A stretch of 31,185 bases of DNA from a virus, in IMG/VR virus record IMGVR_UViG_3300011113_000475, positions 1-31,185 of that record, one strand, 5' to 3'. The translations under genes were made by a program, and so were the position numbers. Positions 15,665 to 22,348 of the stretch are shown one piece after another. Numbering within the stretch: the stretch's first letter is position 1; every line of letters starts with the position of its first letter. Under the pieces are notes generated by a model. The model saw only the letters and a program-made list of their open reading frames with translations, had not been told where the DNA came from and searched no databases.

Positions 15665-15855
15665 GACCGCCCGACCAGGCGCGGTGGAATCCGCGACCGG
15701 GGGACGTGGCGCGGAACGGGAAGGCCGAGCGGACGGTTGTGGACCGATGGCTCCAGTCGGTGACGTATCGTTGCCCGATGACTGGCCGGCTGGCGACCTG
15801 CACGCTGCGGGCTTGGATTGATTGGGTCGAGGAGGTGGTTCATGTCGAGCAGTAA
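15661..15855 (+). CDS. unknown protein, 64 aa
   Basis: The GTG at 15661 overlaps the upstream stop (GTGA). The product is rich in Arg and Trp: ARWNPRPGDVARNGKAERTV, then YRCPMTGRLATCTLRAWIDW. The two cysteines could be structural. The look is of a compact SH3-like or small beta protein that could bind nucleic acid, but this is a guess. Confidence 0.45.
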   Translation: MRPPDQARWNPRPGDVARNGKAERTVVDRWLQSVTYRCPMTGRLATCTLRAWIDWVEEVVHVEQ

Positions 15856-15892
15856 GGGCCAGCGCGTGATCCGGCGCGGGGAGAGCGCATGA
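15842..15892 (+). CDS. possible 16-aa coupling peptide
   Basis: An ATG at 15842, after GGAGGTGG, gives MSSSKGQRVIRRGESA, with a stop overlapping the start of the next gene (ATGA). It may serve only to couple translation across the gap. Confidence 0.2.
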   Translation: MSSSKGQRVIRRGESA

Positions 15893-16068
15893 AGACGGCG
15901 ATTGAAATCGCGCATTTGCTTTGTCTTTCTGCGGTGGTAATGCTTTTGGGGCGATACGTGTTGTCGTCTGAGCACGGGCTGGCAGTCAAGATACTGGCGG
16001 TGATATGCGTCGCCTGGGTGGCCGCGGCGGGCGCGGTAGTCGGCATATGGATCAAGAACACCTTCTAG
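15889..16068 (+). CDS. two-span membrane protein, 59 aa
   Basis: The ATG at 15889 follows GGGGAGAG and overlaps the preceding tiny frame. Two hydrophobic helices are clear: IAHLLCLSAVVMLLG and [20 protein letters not shown], separated by RYVLSSEHGLAVK. The size and topology would also fit a class II holin, but it is far from any lysis gene, so function is unknown. Confidence 0.5.
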   Translation: MKTAIEIAHLLCLSAVVMLLGRYVLSSEHGLAVKILAVICVAWVAAAGAVVGIWIKNTF

Positions 16069-16385
16069 CTCACGCCCGCACCGAGCAACTGCGCTGCGCG
16101 GAACAATTTGCGGACCCCGGCGCACGCTTGGGACTGCATGACTGGTTCGCAGAGGAATATCTGATGGAGGAAGAGATGAGGAAAACGAAACCGCCGCTGA
16201 CCTTGGAGCAGCAGCGGGCATTGGTAGGCACGCGGCGCACGGCCACGCTGGCTGCGCTGTCGCTGATTCACCCGGCGTCGACGCCGAAGGACCTGCACGA
16301 GCGGATCCGGGCAGCGGAGGTGGAGTGCGGGTTGTGGGTGGATGCGGTGGAGAGGCTGAGGAAGATGGAGGCGAAGAATGATTGA
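16047..16385 (+). CDS. helical protein, 112 aa, unknown
   Basis: The start is set at the ATG at 16047, inside the end of the membrane protein gene; a later start at 16164 is possible. The product is mostly helical ([20 protein letters not shown], then [20 protein letters not shown] and [20 protein letters not shown]). It overlaps the next start by eight bases. No domain was recognised. Confidence 0.45.
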   Translation: MDQEHLLAHARTEQLRCAEQFADPGARLGLHDWFAEEYLMEEEMRKTKPPLTLEQQRALVGTRRTATLAALSLIHPASTPKDLHERIRAAEVECGLWVDAVERLRKMEAKND

Positions 16386-16953
16386 GATTAAAAACACAAA
16401 CGGCGTTGTCCTTCGGACGGTGGACGCCGATACGCTACGCGAGGCGGACTTGTCCGGGGCGGACATGTCCTGGGCGAAACTGAGCGGGGCGGACTTGTCC
16501 GGGGCGGACTTGTCCGGGGCGAAACTGAGCGGGGCGGACTTGTCCGGGGCGGACTTGTCCGGGGCGAAACTGATCGAGGCGGACTTGTCCGGGGCGGACA
16601 TGTCCTGGGCGAAACTGAGCGGGGCGGACTTGTCCGGGGCGGACTTGTCCGGGGCGAAACTGAGCGGGGCGGACTTGTCCGGGGCGGACTTGTCCGGGGC
16701 GAAACTGAGCGGTGCGAAACTCGCTGCGAAGCAGTACATCTGCCAGATCCACGCCAGCCGCCACGCCATCGTAGCGATCGACGACGATGTGCGGATCGGA
16801 TGTGAGCGGAAGCCACTGGCCAAATGGCTGGAGACGTTTGATGCCGTGGGGCGGGAGAACAAATACTCAGAGGCCGAAATCGCTGAGTACGGGGGCTGGC
16901 TCAGGCAGATTGCGGCGGTGCTGGCAGCGCGGCGGGGGGAGGTGGCCGGATGA
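16378..16953 (+). CDS. pentapeptide-repeat protein with C-terminal domain
   Basis: The 191-aa product has an N-terminal lead ([20 protein letters not shown]), then about 20 pentapeptides of the A(D/K)LSG type (residues 22-117), which should fold into a right-handed quadrilateral beta helix. A 70-residue C-terminal domain follows ([20 protein letters not shown] and later [16 protein letters not shown]). DNA-mimic pentapeptide proteins such as Qnr and MfpA bind gyrase, but this helix is short and no specific target is visible. The repeats are nearly identical at DNA level, so length may vary between relatives. It lies in the coupled series and its ATG overlaps the previous stop. Confidence 0.8.
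   Translation: MIEIKNTNGVVLRTVDADTLREADLSGADMSWAKLSGADLSGADLSGAKLSGADLSGADLSGAKLIEADLSGADMSWAKLSGADLSGADLSGAKLSGADLSGADLSGAKLSGAKLAAKQYICQIHASRHAIVAIDDDVRIGCERKPLAKWLETFDAVGRENKYSEAEIAEYGGWLRQIAAVLAARRGEVAG
16441..16710 (+). repeat. hierarchical 15/45/135-bp coding repeat
   Basis: The pentapeptide region is made of 15-bp units such as GGGGCGGACTTGTCC. They group as D-D-K triplets of 45 bp. Two whole 135-bp blocks, 16441-16575 and 16576-16710, differ at a single base (T at 16574, G at 16709). The near identity implies very recent tandem duplication. Confidence 0.9.
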
Positions 16954-17111
16954 CCCTCCCCCAACTCCACATCGAAGCCGCCCTGGCCTCGCCCGCCGTG
17001 AAGGCCGAGATTATCGACCTCGTCTACCGGAACGTGGCGGACTGGGCGTGGCCGGCGGCGTACACGAAGCTGGCGACGCCGGAGGAATGGCGGAAGGCGG
17101 TGAAGGGATGA
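16950..17111 (+). CDS. small helical protein, 53 aa
   Basis: The ATG at 16950 overlaps the previous stop. [20 protein letters not shown] and [16 protein letters not shown] suggest helices with Trp contacts ([10 protein letters not shown]). The stop overlaps the next ATG. Unknown function; support comes from coupling at both ends. Confidence 0.45.
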   Translation: MTLPQLHIEAALASPAVKAEIIDLVYRNVADWAWPAAYTKLATPEEWRKAVKG

Positions 17112-17389
17112 CCCCCGCTGAGAAAGCCGCGCTGCTCGACCAGTACGCCGGGCCCGTCGCCGCCGAAGCCGCCGCCCACTTCCGCGCCCTTATCCCCGAC
17201 GAGAACGGCCTGCTGCCGTGTCCCATGTGCGGGCCGGGGACGCCGATAAAAGTGCTCGAGCAGAAATACCGGGGCATGGTCTGGAGGCGCATCCAGTGCC
17301 GTGAGTGCGCTCTGTACACGCCCATGAGGCGCACGGAGATCGAGGCGCGGCTGGCCTGGAACCGCCGGGGAGGGGTGGCGCATGAATGA
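17108..17389 (+). CDS. Lar-like restriction alleviation protein
   Basis: The 93-aa product ends with the Lar-family pattern: LLPCPMCG (C38, C41), a strand, then IQCRECALYT (C64, C67) and EIEARLAWNRR. This is the 'PCPFCG...C..C.......A...WN.R' zinc ribbon of phage and prophage restriction alleviation proteins, in which Lar of Rac relieves type I restriction. The first 30 residues are an added helix. It overlaps neighbours at both ends and lies just before a TGT-like gene and a DNA methyltransferase, a context fitting anti-restriction. Many proteins with this ribbon have no tested function. Confidence 0.65.
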   Translation: MTPAEKAALLDQYAGPVAAEAAAHFRALIPDENGLLPCPMCGPGTPIKVLEQKYRGMVWRRIQCRECALYTPMRRTEIEARLAWNRRGGVAHE

Positions 17390-17588
17390 GTACACGATTG
17401 TGGTGCCAATGGACCACTGGAAGGCCCTCGAGGTGGTTGCGGACGCGATCAACGACCCGGACTCGCTGCACGACATGGTCTACGCGGCCTTCCGGGGGAA
17501 GGTTCCAGACTGGGCCGAGCATGGGTGGGAGTTGCGGGCGGTGGCGGGGGTGAACAAGATTACTGTGACGGCAAGGAGGAAAACATGA
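17382..17588 (+). CDS. unknown protein, 68 aa
   Basis: The ATG overlaps the Lar-like stop. The product has a beta start (MNEYTIVVPMDHWKALEVVA), a helix, and a beta end (AVAGVNKITVTARR). A GAAHGWE-type turn (WAEHGWELRA) lies between. It is hydrophilic and single-domain; no family was recognised. Confidence 0.5.
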   Translation: MNEYTIVVPMDHWKALEVVADAINDPDSLHDMVYAAFRGKVPDWAEHGWELRAVAGVNKITVTARRKT

Positions 17589-18328
17589 TCCATTACCACG
17601 GAGGGCCGATTACGCCGCGCTCGGTCGCAATCCAAGCGTACGCAAGACGCCACGCTTGTGTATCGTTCGCCAATCCAGAACAGATCGAACTTGCAGCGGA
17701 AATCTGCCAGTCTTTCATTGTCGACAACGGAGCGTTCCCCCTTTTTACGGCAGGCAGGGGCGACGTTGACGTTCCGGCCTACTCGGATTTTGTGGCTTCT
17801 TGGGTACTGCATCCAGGCTTCGATTGGTGCCTCATTCCCGACAAGATCGACGGCGACGCCAAGCAGAACGACGTCCTGATCGAGCAGTGGACGTTTCCAC
17901 GGCACATATCCGTCCCCGTGTATCATATGCACGAGCCGCTGGAGCGGTTGGCTGGGCTGGTGAAAGGCTGGCCGCGCGTTGCCCTCGGAAGCAGTGGCGA
18001 GTTCTGGGAGATCGGCTCAGTCAGATGGTGGGGCCGAATGCACGAAGTCATGATGACTGCGTGCAATGACCAGGGAATGCCGCTTTGCAGGCTGCACGGG
18101 CTGCGGATGTTGGACCCCACCATCTTTAGCCACCTGCCGCTATCGAGCGCCGATTCTACGAACGTGGCGCGAAACGTTGGACTGGATGTTCGATGGAGCG
18201 GGCCGTATCAACCTAAGAGCAAGGAGACGCGGGCGCTGATTTTAATTGACCGTATCGAAGCGCACGCAAGCGCGACAACGTATAGAGGCACAATGGGGAC
18301 GCAAATGAATTGGGGGCTTTTCGGATGA
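17585..18328 (+). CDS. TGT/DpdA-like protein (predicted base-exchange fold)
   Basis: The 247-aa product starts at the ATG at 17585 behind AAGGAGG. The order of motifs resembles phage proteins related to tRNA-guanine transglycosylase and DpdA: IHYHGGPITP, SFIVDNGAF (D47), CLIPDKIDGD (D86), PVYHMHEP, RVALGSSGEFWEIGS, then CRLHGLRMLD (H171) and PLSSADSTNVARN (D190). Conserved Asp residues at the DNGAF and DST motifs would be the catalytic candidates. The zinc site of true TGTs (CxCxxC) is absent, as in DpdA-type enzymes, which insert 7-deazaguanine into DNA. No preQ0 synthesis genes are seen here. The downstream methyltransferase fits a DNA-modification role. The family call is from pattern memory. 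Confidence 0.5.
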   Translation: MIHYHGGPITPRSVAIQAYARRHACVSFANPEQIELAAEICQSFIVDNGAFPLFTAGRGDVDVPAYSDFVASWVLHPGFDWCLIPDKIDGDAKQNDVLIEQWTFPRHISVPVYHMHEPLERLAGLVKGWPRVALGSSGEFWEIGSVRWWGRMHEVMMTACNDQGMPLCRLHGLRMLDPTIFSHLPLSSADSTNVARNVGLDVRWSGPYQPKSKETRALILIDRIEAHASATTYRGTMGTQMNWGLFG

Positions 18329-18495
18329 CAGTCGAGGAACAGTGGAACCTGATTGCCGCATTCGTCGAGCCTGAGCATCGAAGAGTGGCGCAGGCCGCGT
18401 ACTTCGCCGGATACGCAGCGGCGTTAGGCGATCAGGATCGGTTTGAGGAGGCTCGGGCGGTAAGGGATCAGTTACTGGAGATTAAATGTGGCTGA
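18325..18495 (+). CDS. small helical protein, 56 aa
   Basis: The start at 18325 overlaps the TGT-like stop (ATGA). MTVEEQWNLIAAFVEPEHRR and AAYFAGYAAALGDQDRFEEA form two helices in a tetratricopeptide-like hairpin. Its last codons overlap the start of the methyltransferase locus, so it is translationally coupled to it. Function unknown. Confidence 0.5.
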   Translation: MTVEEQWNLIAAFVEPEHRRVAQAAYFAGYAAALGDQDRFEEARAVRDQLLEIKCG

Positions 18496-19655
18496 GAATA
18501 CCTACGACAATACCTACATCTCACTCTTCTCCGGCTACGGAGGACTCGACCTCGCCGTCCGATGCGCTTTGCCAGAGGCTCGCTGCATCTGTTTCGTGGA
18601 GAGGGAAGCTCCTGCGGCCGCAATCCTGGCGGCTCGCATGGAGGACGGAGGGCTGGAGGAATCGCCTATCTGGTCTGACATTACCACCTTCCCAAGCAAA
18701 CTCTTCCGTGGCCGCGTGGCTGGACTCGTTGGTGGGTTTCCCTGCCAGGACCTCAGCGTTGCAGGGCGACAGGCCGGAATCGAGGGAGAGCGGAGCGGAC
18801 TGTTTTTTGAGATCGTTCGACTCGTTCGCGAGCTGGAGTCCGTCGAGTGGCTGTTTCTTGAGAACGTCCCGCCAGTTCTCAATTTTCCAGCAGGAACAAC
18901 CCTTCTTGGAGAGCTTGCCAAAATCGGGTTCGATGCGGAATGGGGAACTTTACGAGCGTCCGATGTTGGCGGATCGCACCGGCGAGAGCGGGCGTTTGTG
19001 TTGGCCTACCGCAGTGGTTACCGATTGCAATGGAGCGCGGAACAAGACGAGCGGCAGGTCTATGGCGTCGCAGCATCACAGCGGAACGACATTGAACGAT
19101 GCGATTATCAACTGGCCTTCCCCTCGCTCCGAGGACTCGGAAAGCTGTGGGAATCATCCGGGGGCGGTGGATTCGTTGACGGGGGCGGCGCGGATGTGGC
19201 CCAACTACCAAAAGCCGCTGCCTTATTTCCGGCCAAAGCCCGTCTATCAAACGCGCCTACCCAACGAGACATCGAGCGAATACTGGGAACGCATGACGGA
19301 TTACGAGACCGAGAACGGCATCAACCCGGCGGAGGGCGGGATGCACTGTCCTACGCCAGCCGCCCGCGATTACCGGAGCCCGAATGCTGCGAGCCACATG
19401 GATCGCTCGACGGGGGCGAAGCATCTGGATCAACTTCCGAATTTCATCGAGCACTGTTTCCTCCCGGACCCGCCGACCTCGACGCATGGCGGCAAGTCCC
19501 TGTGTGGCTCCACCCGGCGGTTGAACCCGGACTTCGTCGACTGGCTGATGGGACTGCCGCCAGGATGGACCGACTACGCGCCGCTGGAAACGGCGTCGTA
19601 CCTCTCCAAGGTGCGGTCGCTCTTGCGCTCCTTCTTGGGAGGGCACGCTAAATGA
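18486..19655 (+). CDS. overlapping long frame inside methyltransferase locus
   Basis: This 389-codon frame is open across the whole methyltransferase gene, one frame away, starting at ATG 18486 (two bases before the GTG of the other frame) and ending four bases after it. The first 120 residues look like a by-product, rich in Ser, Arg and Leu. The rest reads as a real protein: LPKSGSMRNGELYERPML, three repeats of the type W/C-P-T/S-x-x-x-x-D (CWPTAVVTD, NWPSPRSED, HCPTPAARD), a Tyr/Asn-rich middle, and STRRLNPDFVDWLMGLPPGW. The last motif is one I know from phage methyltransferase-associated proteins. Third-position GC, judged by eye, favours this frame in the 3' half. Dual coding, or a frameshift fusion, is inferred. 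Confidence 0.5.
   Translation: MWLRIPTTIPTSHSSPATEDSTSPSDALCQRLAASVSWRGKLLRPQSWRLAWRTEGWRNRLSGLTLPPSQANSSVAAWLDSLVGFPARTSALQGDRPESRESGADCFLRSFDSFASWSPSSGCFLRTSRQFSIFQQEQPFLESLPKSGSMRNGELYERPMLADRTGESGRLCWPTAVVTDCNGARNKTSGRSMASQHHSGTTLNDAIINWPSPRSEDSESCGNHPGAVDSLTGAARMWPNYQKPLPYFRPKPVYQTRLPNETSSEYWERMTDYETENGINPAEGGMHCPTPAARDYRSPNAASHMDRSTGAKHLDQLPNFIEHCFLPDPPTSTHGGKSLCGSTRRLNPDFVDWLMGLPPGWTDYAPLETASYLSKVRSLLRSFLGGHAK
18488..19651 (+). CDS. DNA cytosine-5 methyltransferase (Dcm-like)
   Basis: The 387-aa product transfers methyl from S-adenosylmethionine to cytosine C5. Motifs: I, ISLFSGYGGLDLA (11-23); IV, GGFPCQDLSVAG with catalytic C86; VI, FLENV with E125; VIII, RASDVGGSHRRERAFVLA (156-173). 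The C-terminus carries motif X-like RLADGTAARMDRLRAAGNGV, then VPLQGAVALALLL. The region from about residue 178 to 340, the target recognition part, is Gly-rich and odd, which is where the overlapping frame looks better. The GTG start overlaps the ATG of that frame; GGAG lies upstream. It could protect phage DNA from restriction or alter host sites. Neighbours are Lar-like and TGT-like genes. Confidence 0.85.
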   Translation: MAENTYDNTYISLFSGYGGLDLAVRCALPEARCICFVEREAPAAAILAARMEDGGLEESPIWSDITTFPSKLFRGRVAGLVGGFPCQDLSVAGRQAGIEGERSGLFFEIVRLVRELESVEWLFLENVPPVLNFPAGTTLLGELAKIGFDAEWGTLRASDVGGSHRRERAFVLAYRSGYRLQWSAEQDERQVYGVAASQRNDIERCDYQLAFPSLRGLGKLWESSGGGGFVDGGGADVAQLPKAAALFPAKARLSNAPTQRDIERILGTHDGLRDRERHQPGGGRDALSYASRPRLPEPECCEPHGSLDGGEASGSTSEFHRALFPPGPADLDAWRQVPVWLHPAVEPGLRRLADGTAARMDRLRAAGNGVVPLQGAVALALLLGRAR

Positions 19656-20380
19656 CCCGCACCTGCCGGCACTGCGACCAGCCAGCGGTCAGCTACAGCA
19701 ACACTCCGCTCTGCCGCGCCCACTACAACCAGCGCCGGCGCAAGGGCCGCCCGCGCCAGCCGCGCCAGCCTTCGGCGGTCTGCCGGGAGTGCGGAGCGCC
19801 GCGCAAGCAGGGCGTGAGCATCGCGCGCTGCGAGGAGCATTATCGGATCTACGCGCGGAAACAGGTCCGTCGCAGCCGGGGCATGGACCCGGACGCGCCG
19901 GTCAAGGTGGTGGACACCTCGAAATGCCGCCTATGCGACGAGCCGCGCCTGCCCTACGGGGTCATGTGCCGCCAGTGCCTCCGCAACTACGAGGCCGAGC
20001 GGCGGCGGAAGGCGGGGGCGAAGCCACGGTCTACGGTTTGCGAGTCGCCGGGATGCGGCCAGCCGAAGGCCACGCCGCATGGGAAGTTTTGTCGGACCTG
20101 CTACGACCAACGGCAGGAGGCGAAGGTCAAGGCGAGCAGCCGCGCGAAGATGACGACGGCGGCGAAGGCGACAGAGAAGCAGATCCCGCGCCGCTGGAAC
20201 ACGGCCTTACCGGGGCGTGGCGTGGCCGAGCCGGTCGTCGGGGCGGAGGTGTTTGCCAAGCCTGAGCCGATCCAGCCGACGCGGCCCGTGACGCGGATTC
20301 GGGCGGCGGATGCGGACGAGCGGGAGGCGCGGGAGCGGGAGTGGGCGGAGTGGTTGAGTAGGAGGAGGAGGGATGCGTAA
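19652..20380 (+). CDS. protein with four tandem zinc-binding modules
   Basis: The 242-aa product starts directly after the methyltransferase stop. It has four similar modules: C5/C8-C21/H24, C44/C47-C60/H63, C92/C95-C106/C109 and C130/C135-C147/C150, each ending in a Tyr-containing helix (CRAHYNQR, CEEHYRIY, CRQCLRNY, CRTCYDQR). Single modules of this form occur at the start of phage HNH endonucleases; four in a row without a nuclease domain is unusual. The linkers are very basic and the C-terminal 80 residues are disordered and charged. Nucleic-acid binding is likely. It sits between modification and nuclease genes. Confidence 0.65.
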   Translation: MTRTCRHCDQPAVSYSNTPLCRAHYNQRRRKGRPRQPRQPSAVCRECGAPRKQGVSIARCEEHYRIYARKQVRRSRGMDPDAPVKVVDTSKCRLCDEPRLPYGVMCRQCLRNYEAERRRKAGAKPRSTVCESPGCGQPKATPHGKFCRTCYDQRQEAKVKASSRAKMTTAAKATEKQIPRRWNTALPGRGVAEPVVGAEVFAKPEPIQPTRPVTRIRAADADEREAREREWAEWLSRRRRDA

Positions 20381-20711
20381 GGTGACCGAAAACGACGTAG
20401 AAGCCGACATTCTACGGTTCCTCGTTCGCAACAATTGGATCGTGCGGCGCCAGCACAGTGGCATCTTCCGCACCCAGGCCGGCCATCCGATCCGTCTGGG
20501 CGAGCCGGGGATGTGCGACTGGTCGGCGATGCGGCCCACCGGCGGCCGCGTGGTGCAGTATCTGGAGGTCGAGGCCAAGGCGCCGGGGAAGAAGCCTGAC
20601 CCGAAGCAGCGGGAGTACATGGCGAAGCGGAAGCACCAAGGCATCCTGTGCTGCTGGGCGGATTCGGGGGCGGCATTCGAGACGTGGTACTACGGGGAGG
20701 GATTTGAGTGA
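20373..20711 (+). CDS. VRR-NUC family nuclease
   Basis: The 112-aa product matches the stand-alone phage VRR-NUC form. It shows ENDVEADILRFLVRNNWIVR, then RRQHSG, GEPGMCDW (D49), VQYLEVEAKAPG (E67 and K69, the ExK of the PD-(D/E)XK fold) and KQREYMAKRK (Q79), ending with the usual GILCCWADS strand. Such enzymes cut branched or structured DNA and are typically encoded beside helicases and primases. It overlaps the stop and start of its neighbours; the helicase starts at its end. Confidence 0.82.
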   Translation: MRKVTENDVEADILRFLVRNNWIVRRQHSGIFRTQAGHPIRLGEPGMCDWSAMRPTGGRVVQYLEVEAKAPGKKPDPKQREYMAKRKHQGILCCWADSGAAFETWYYGEGFE

Positions 20712-22348
20712 CCGACAGTATCCGAGATCACCAGAAGTCGATGGAGGATCGAGCCGCCCTGGTCCGCTGCTCTTTGCGCCACCAGACCCTCCGCCCCTAC
20801 CAATCCCAGGCCATCGCCGAGGCCCGTGACGCCCTGCGCGTTCATCACCGCGTGCTGATCGTGGCGCCGACCGGCGCGGGGAAAACGACCATCGCCGCCG
20901 ACATCATTCGGCGAGCCGTCGAGCGCGGTGGGGTCGTGTGGTTTCTTGCGCATCGCAAGGAACTCATCGACCAGGCCTCCGCCCGTCTCGACCAGTTCGG
21001 CATTGCCCACGGCGTCATCATGGCGCAGCACTGGCGCGATCGGCCGCACGAACGGGTCCAGGTGGCGTCTGTGCAGACGCTCGTGAACCGCGACGTGGAT
21101 ATCCGGCCTTCGCTCATCATCATCGACGAGGCACACCGCGCAACGGCCAACTCCTACCAGACCGTCATCGAGAACGCCGGCAAACCGCGCGTCATCGGCC
21201 TGACGGCTACGCCCATCCGCGGCGACGGCAAGGGGCTCGCGTCCATGTTCGACGCGATGGTCCAGTGCCCCACCATCGGGGAACTGATGCGCGATGGGTA
21301 TCTCGTGCCGGATCGGGCCTTCGCGGGGAAGCGGGTGGACTTGGCCGGCGTCGAGGTGCGTGGCGCCGACTACGATCCCACGCAGCTAAATGACGCCATG
21401 AACAAGCCGCATTTAATCGGCGACGTGGTCAGCGAATGGCGTCGGCTGGCATCAGGGCGACCAACCATGGTGTTCGCCGCGGGCGTGAAACACTCGCGCA
21501 CCATCGTTGAGGCGTTCCTGGCGGCGGGCATTGCCGCGGCACATCTCGACGGCGAGACGCCGAAGCAGGAGCGCGAGGCGATCCTGAAGCGCCTCGCGGA
21601 TGGCCGTCTGACGGTCGTCAGCAACGCCATGGTGCTGACCGAGGGGGTAGACGTCCCCGTGGTGTCCTGCGTCGTCCTGGCGCGTCCGACGAAGTCAAAG
21701 GGCCTATACCTCCAAATGGCGGGACGCGGGCTGCGGACGGCGCCGGGGAAAACCGACTGTCTGATCCTCGACCACGGCAACTGCACCATGGAGCACGGCC
21801 TCGTGCGGCGCGACCAGAACTGGCAGTTGACGGAGGACGCACAGCGCCGGCGGGGAAAGCAGGTCAGCTACGCGGAGACGTTCAAGGTGTGCCCGGACTG
21901 CGGCGCCGTCCACGAGCTCCAGGACGAGGCGTGCGAGTGCGGGTATCGGTTCGCGGCGCGGGCCAAACAGAAGCCGCTAAAGGTCTACAATGGGGTGCTC
22001 GAGGAGGTCACCGAGCAGCGCGTGCGGGAGTACAGTGAGAGCCAGCGCAAGGCGAAGTATTTCCGGTTGCTGCATGAGCAGCACACGGGCACGAAGAAGG
22101 ATGGGAGTCCGTTCTCGAAGGGGTATGCGTTTGTGAAGTACGAAGCGATGTTTAAGATCAGGCCGGAGAGCGGATGGCGGGAGGAGTGGAATCAGAAAAA
22201 TCAGGATCTGATCGACTCTTATGCCCGCCAGTGGCGGATATGGAACGCGCAGTTTGAGCCGCAATCCTGCACCTGCCACATGGGTCACCCACCTTGCGGA
22301 TGGTGTACTTCGCCGAATCGTACGGAACAGGACTTCACCCATGTCTAA
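20708..22348 (+). CDS. SF2 DEAH-type DNA helicase with zinc motif
   Basis: The 546-aa product starts with a GTG overlapping the nuclease stop. Helicase motifs in order: Q-like LRPYQSQAI (28-36), Walker A VAPTGAGKTT (52-61), Ia WFLAHRKEL, DEAH at 140-143, GLTATP (164-169), then NAMVLTEGVDVP (306-317) and YLQMAGRGLR (334-343). A four-cysteine zinc site follows (C395, C398, C409, C411: CPDCG...CECG), and more cysteines lie at the C-terminus (SCTCHMGHPPCGWC). It should unwind DNA using ATP in replication or recombination, similar to SSL2/RadD-like phage helicases. It ends inside the primase gene start. Confidence 0.9.
   Translation: MTDSIRDHQKSMEDRAALVRCSLRHQTLRPYQSQAIAEARDALRVHHRVLIVAPTGAGKTTIAADIIRRAVERGGVVWFLAHRKELIDQASARLDQFGIAHGVIMAQHWRDRPHERVQVASVQTLVNRDVDIRPSLIIIDEAHRATANSYQTVIENAGKPRVIGLTATPIRGDGKGLASMFDAMVQCPTIGELMRDGYLVPDRAFAGKRVDLAGVEVRGADYDPTQLNDAMNKPHLIGDVVSEWRRLASGRPTMVFAAGVKHSRTIVEAFLAAGIAAAHLDGETPKQEREAILKRLADGRLTVVSNAMVLTEGVDVPVVSCVVLARPTKSKGLYLQMAGRGLRTAPGKTDCLILDHGNCTMEHGLVRRDQNWQLTEDAQRRRGKQVSYAETFKVCPDCGAVHELQDEACECGYRFAARAKQKPLKVYNGVLEEVTEQRVREYSESQRKAKYFRLLHEQHTGTKKDGSPFSKGYAFVKYEAMFKIRPESGWREEWNQKNQDLIDSYARQWRIWNAQFEPQSCTCHMGHPPCGWCTSPNRTEQDFTHV

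Noticed and set aside
16441-16710. CRISPR-like array
   Set aside because: The repeats are continuous coding 15-bp units without unique spacers.
16388-16816. Long repetitive minus-strand frames over the pentapeptide gene
   Set aside because: They mirror the 15-bp repeat, so any frame without a stop in one unit stays open; the plus-strand product has the real pentapeptide pattern.
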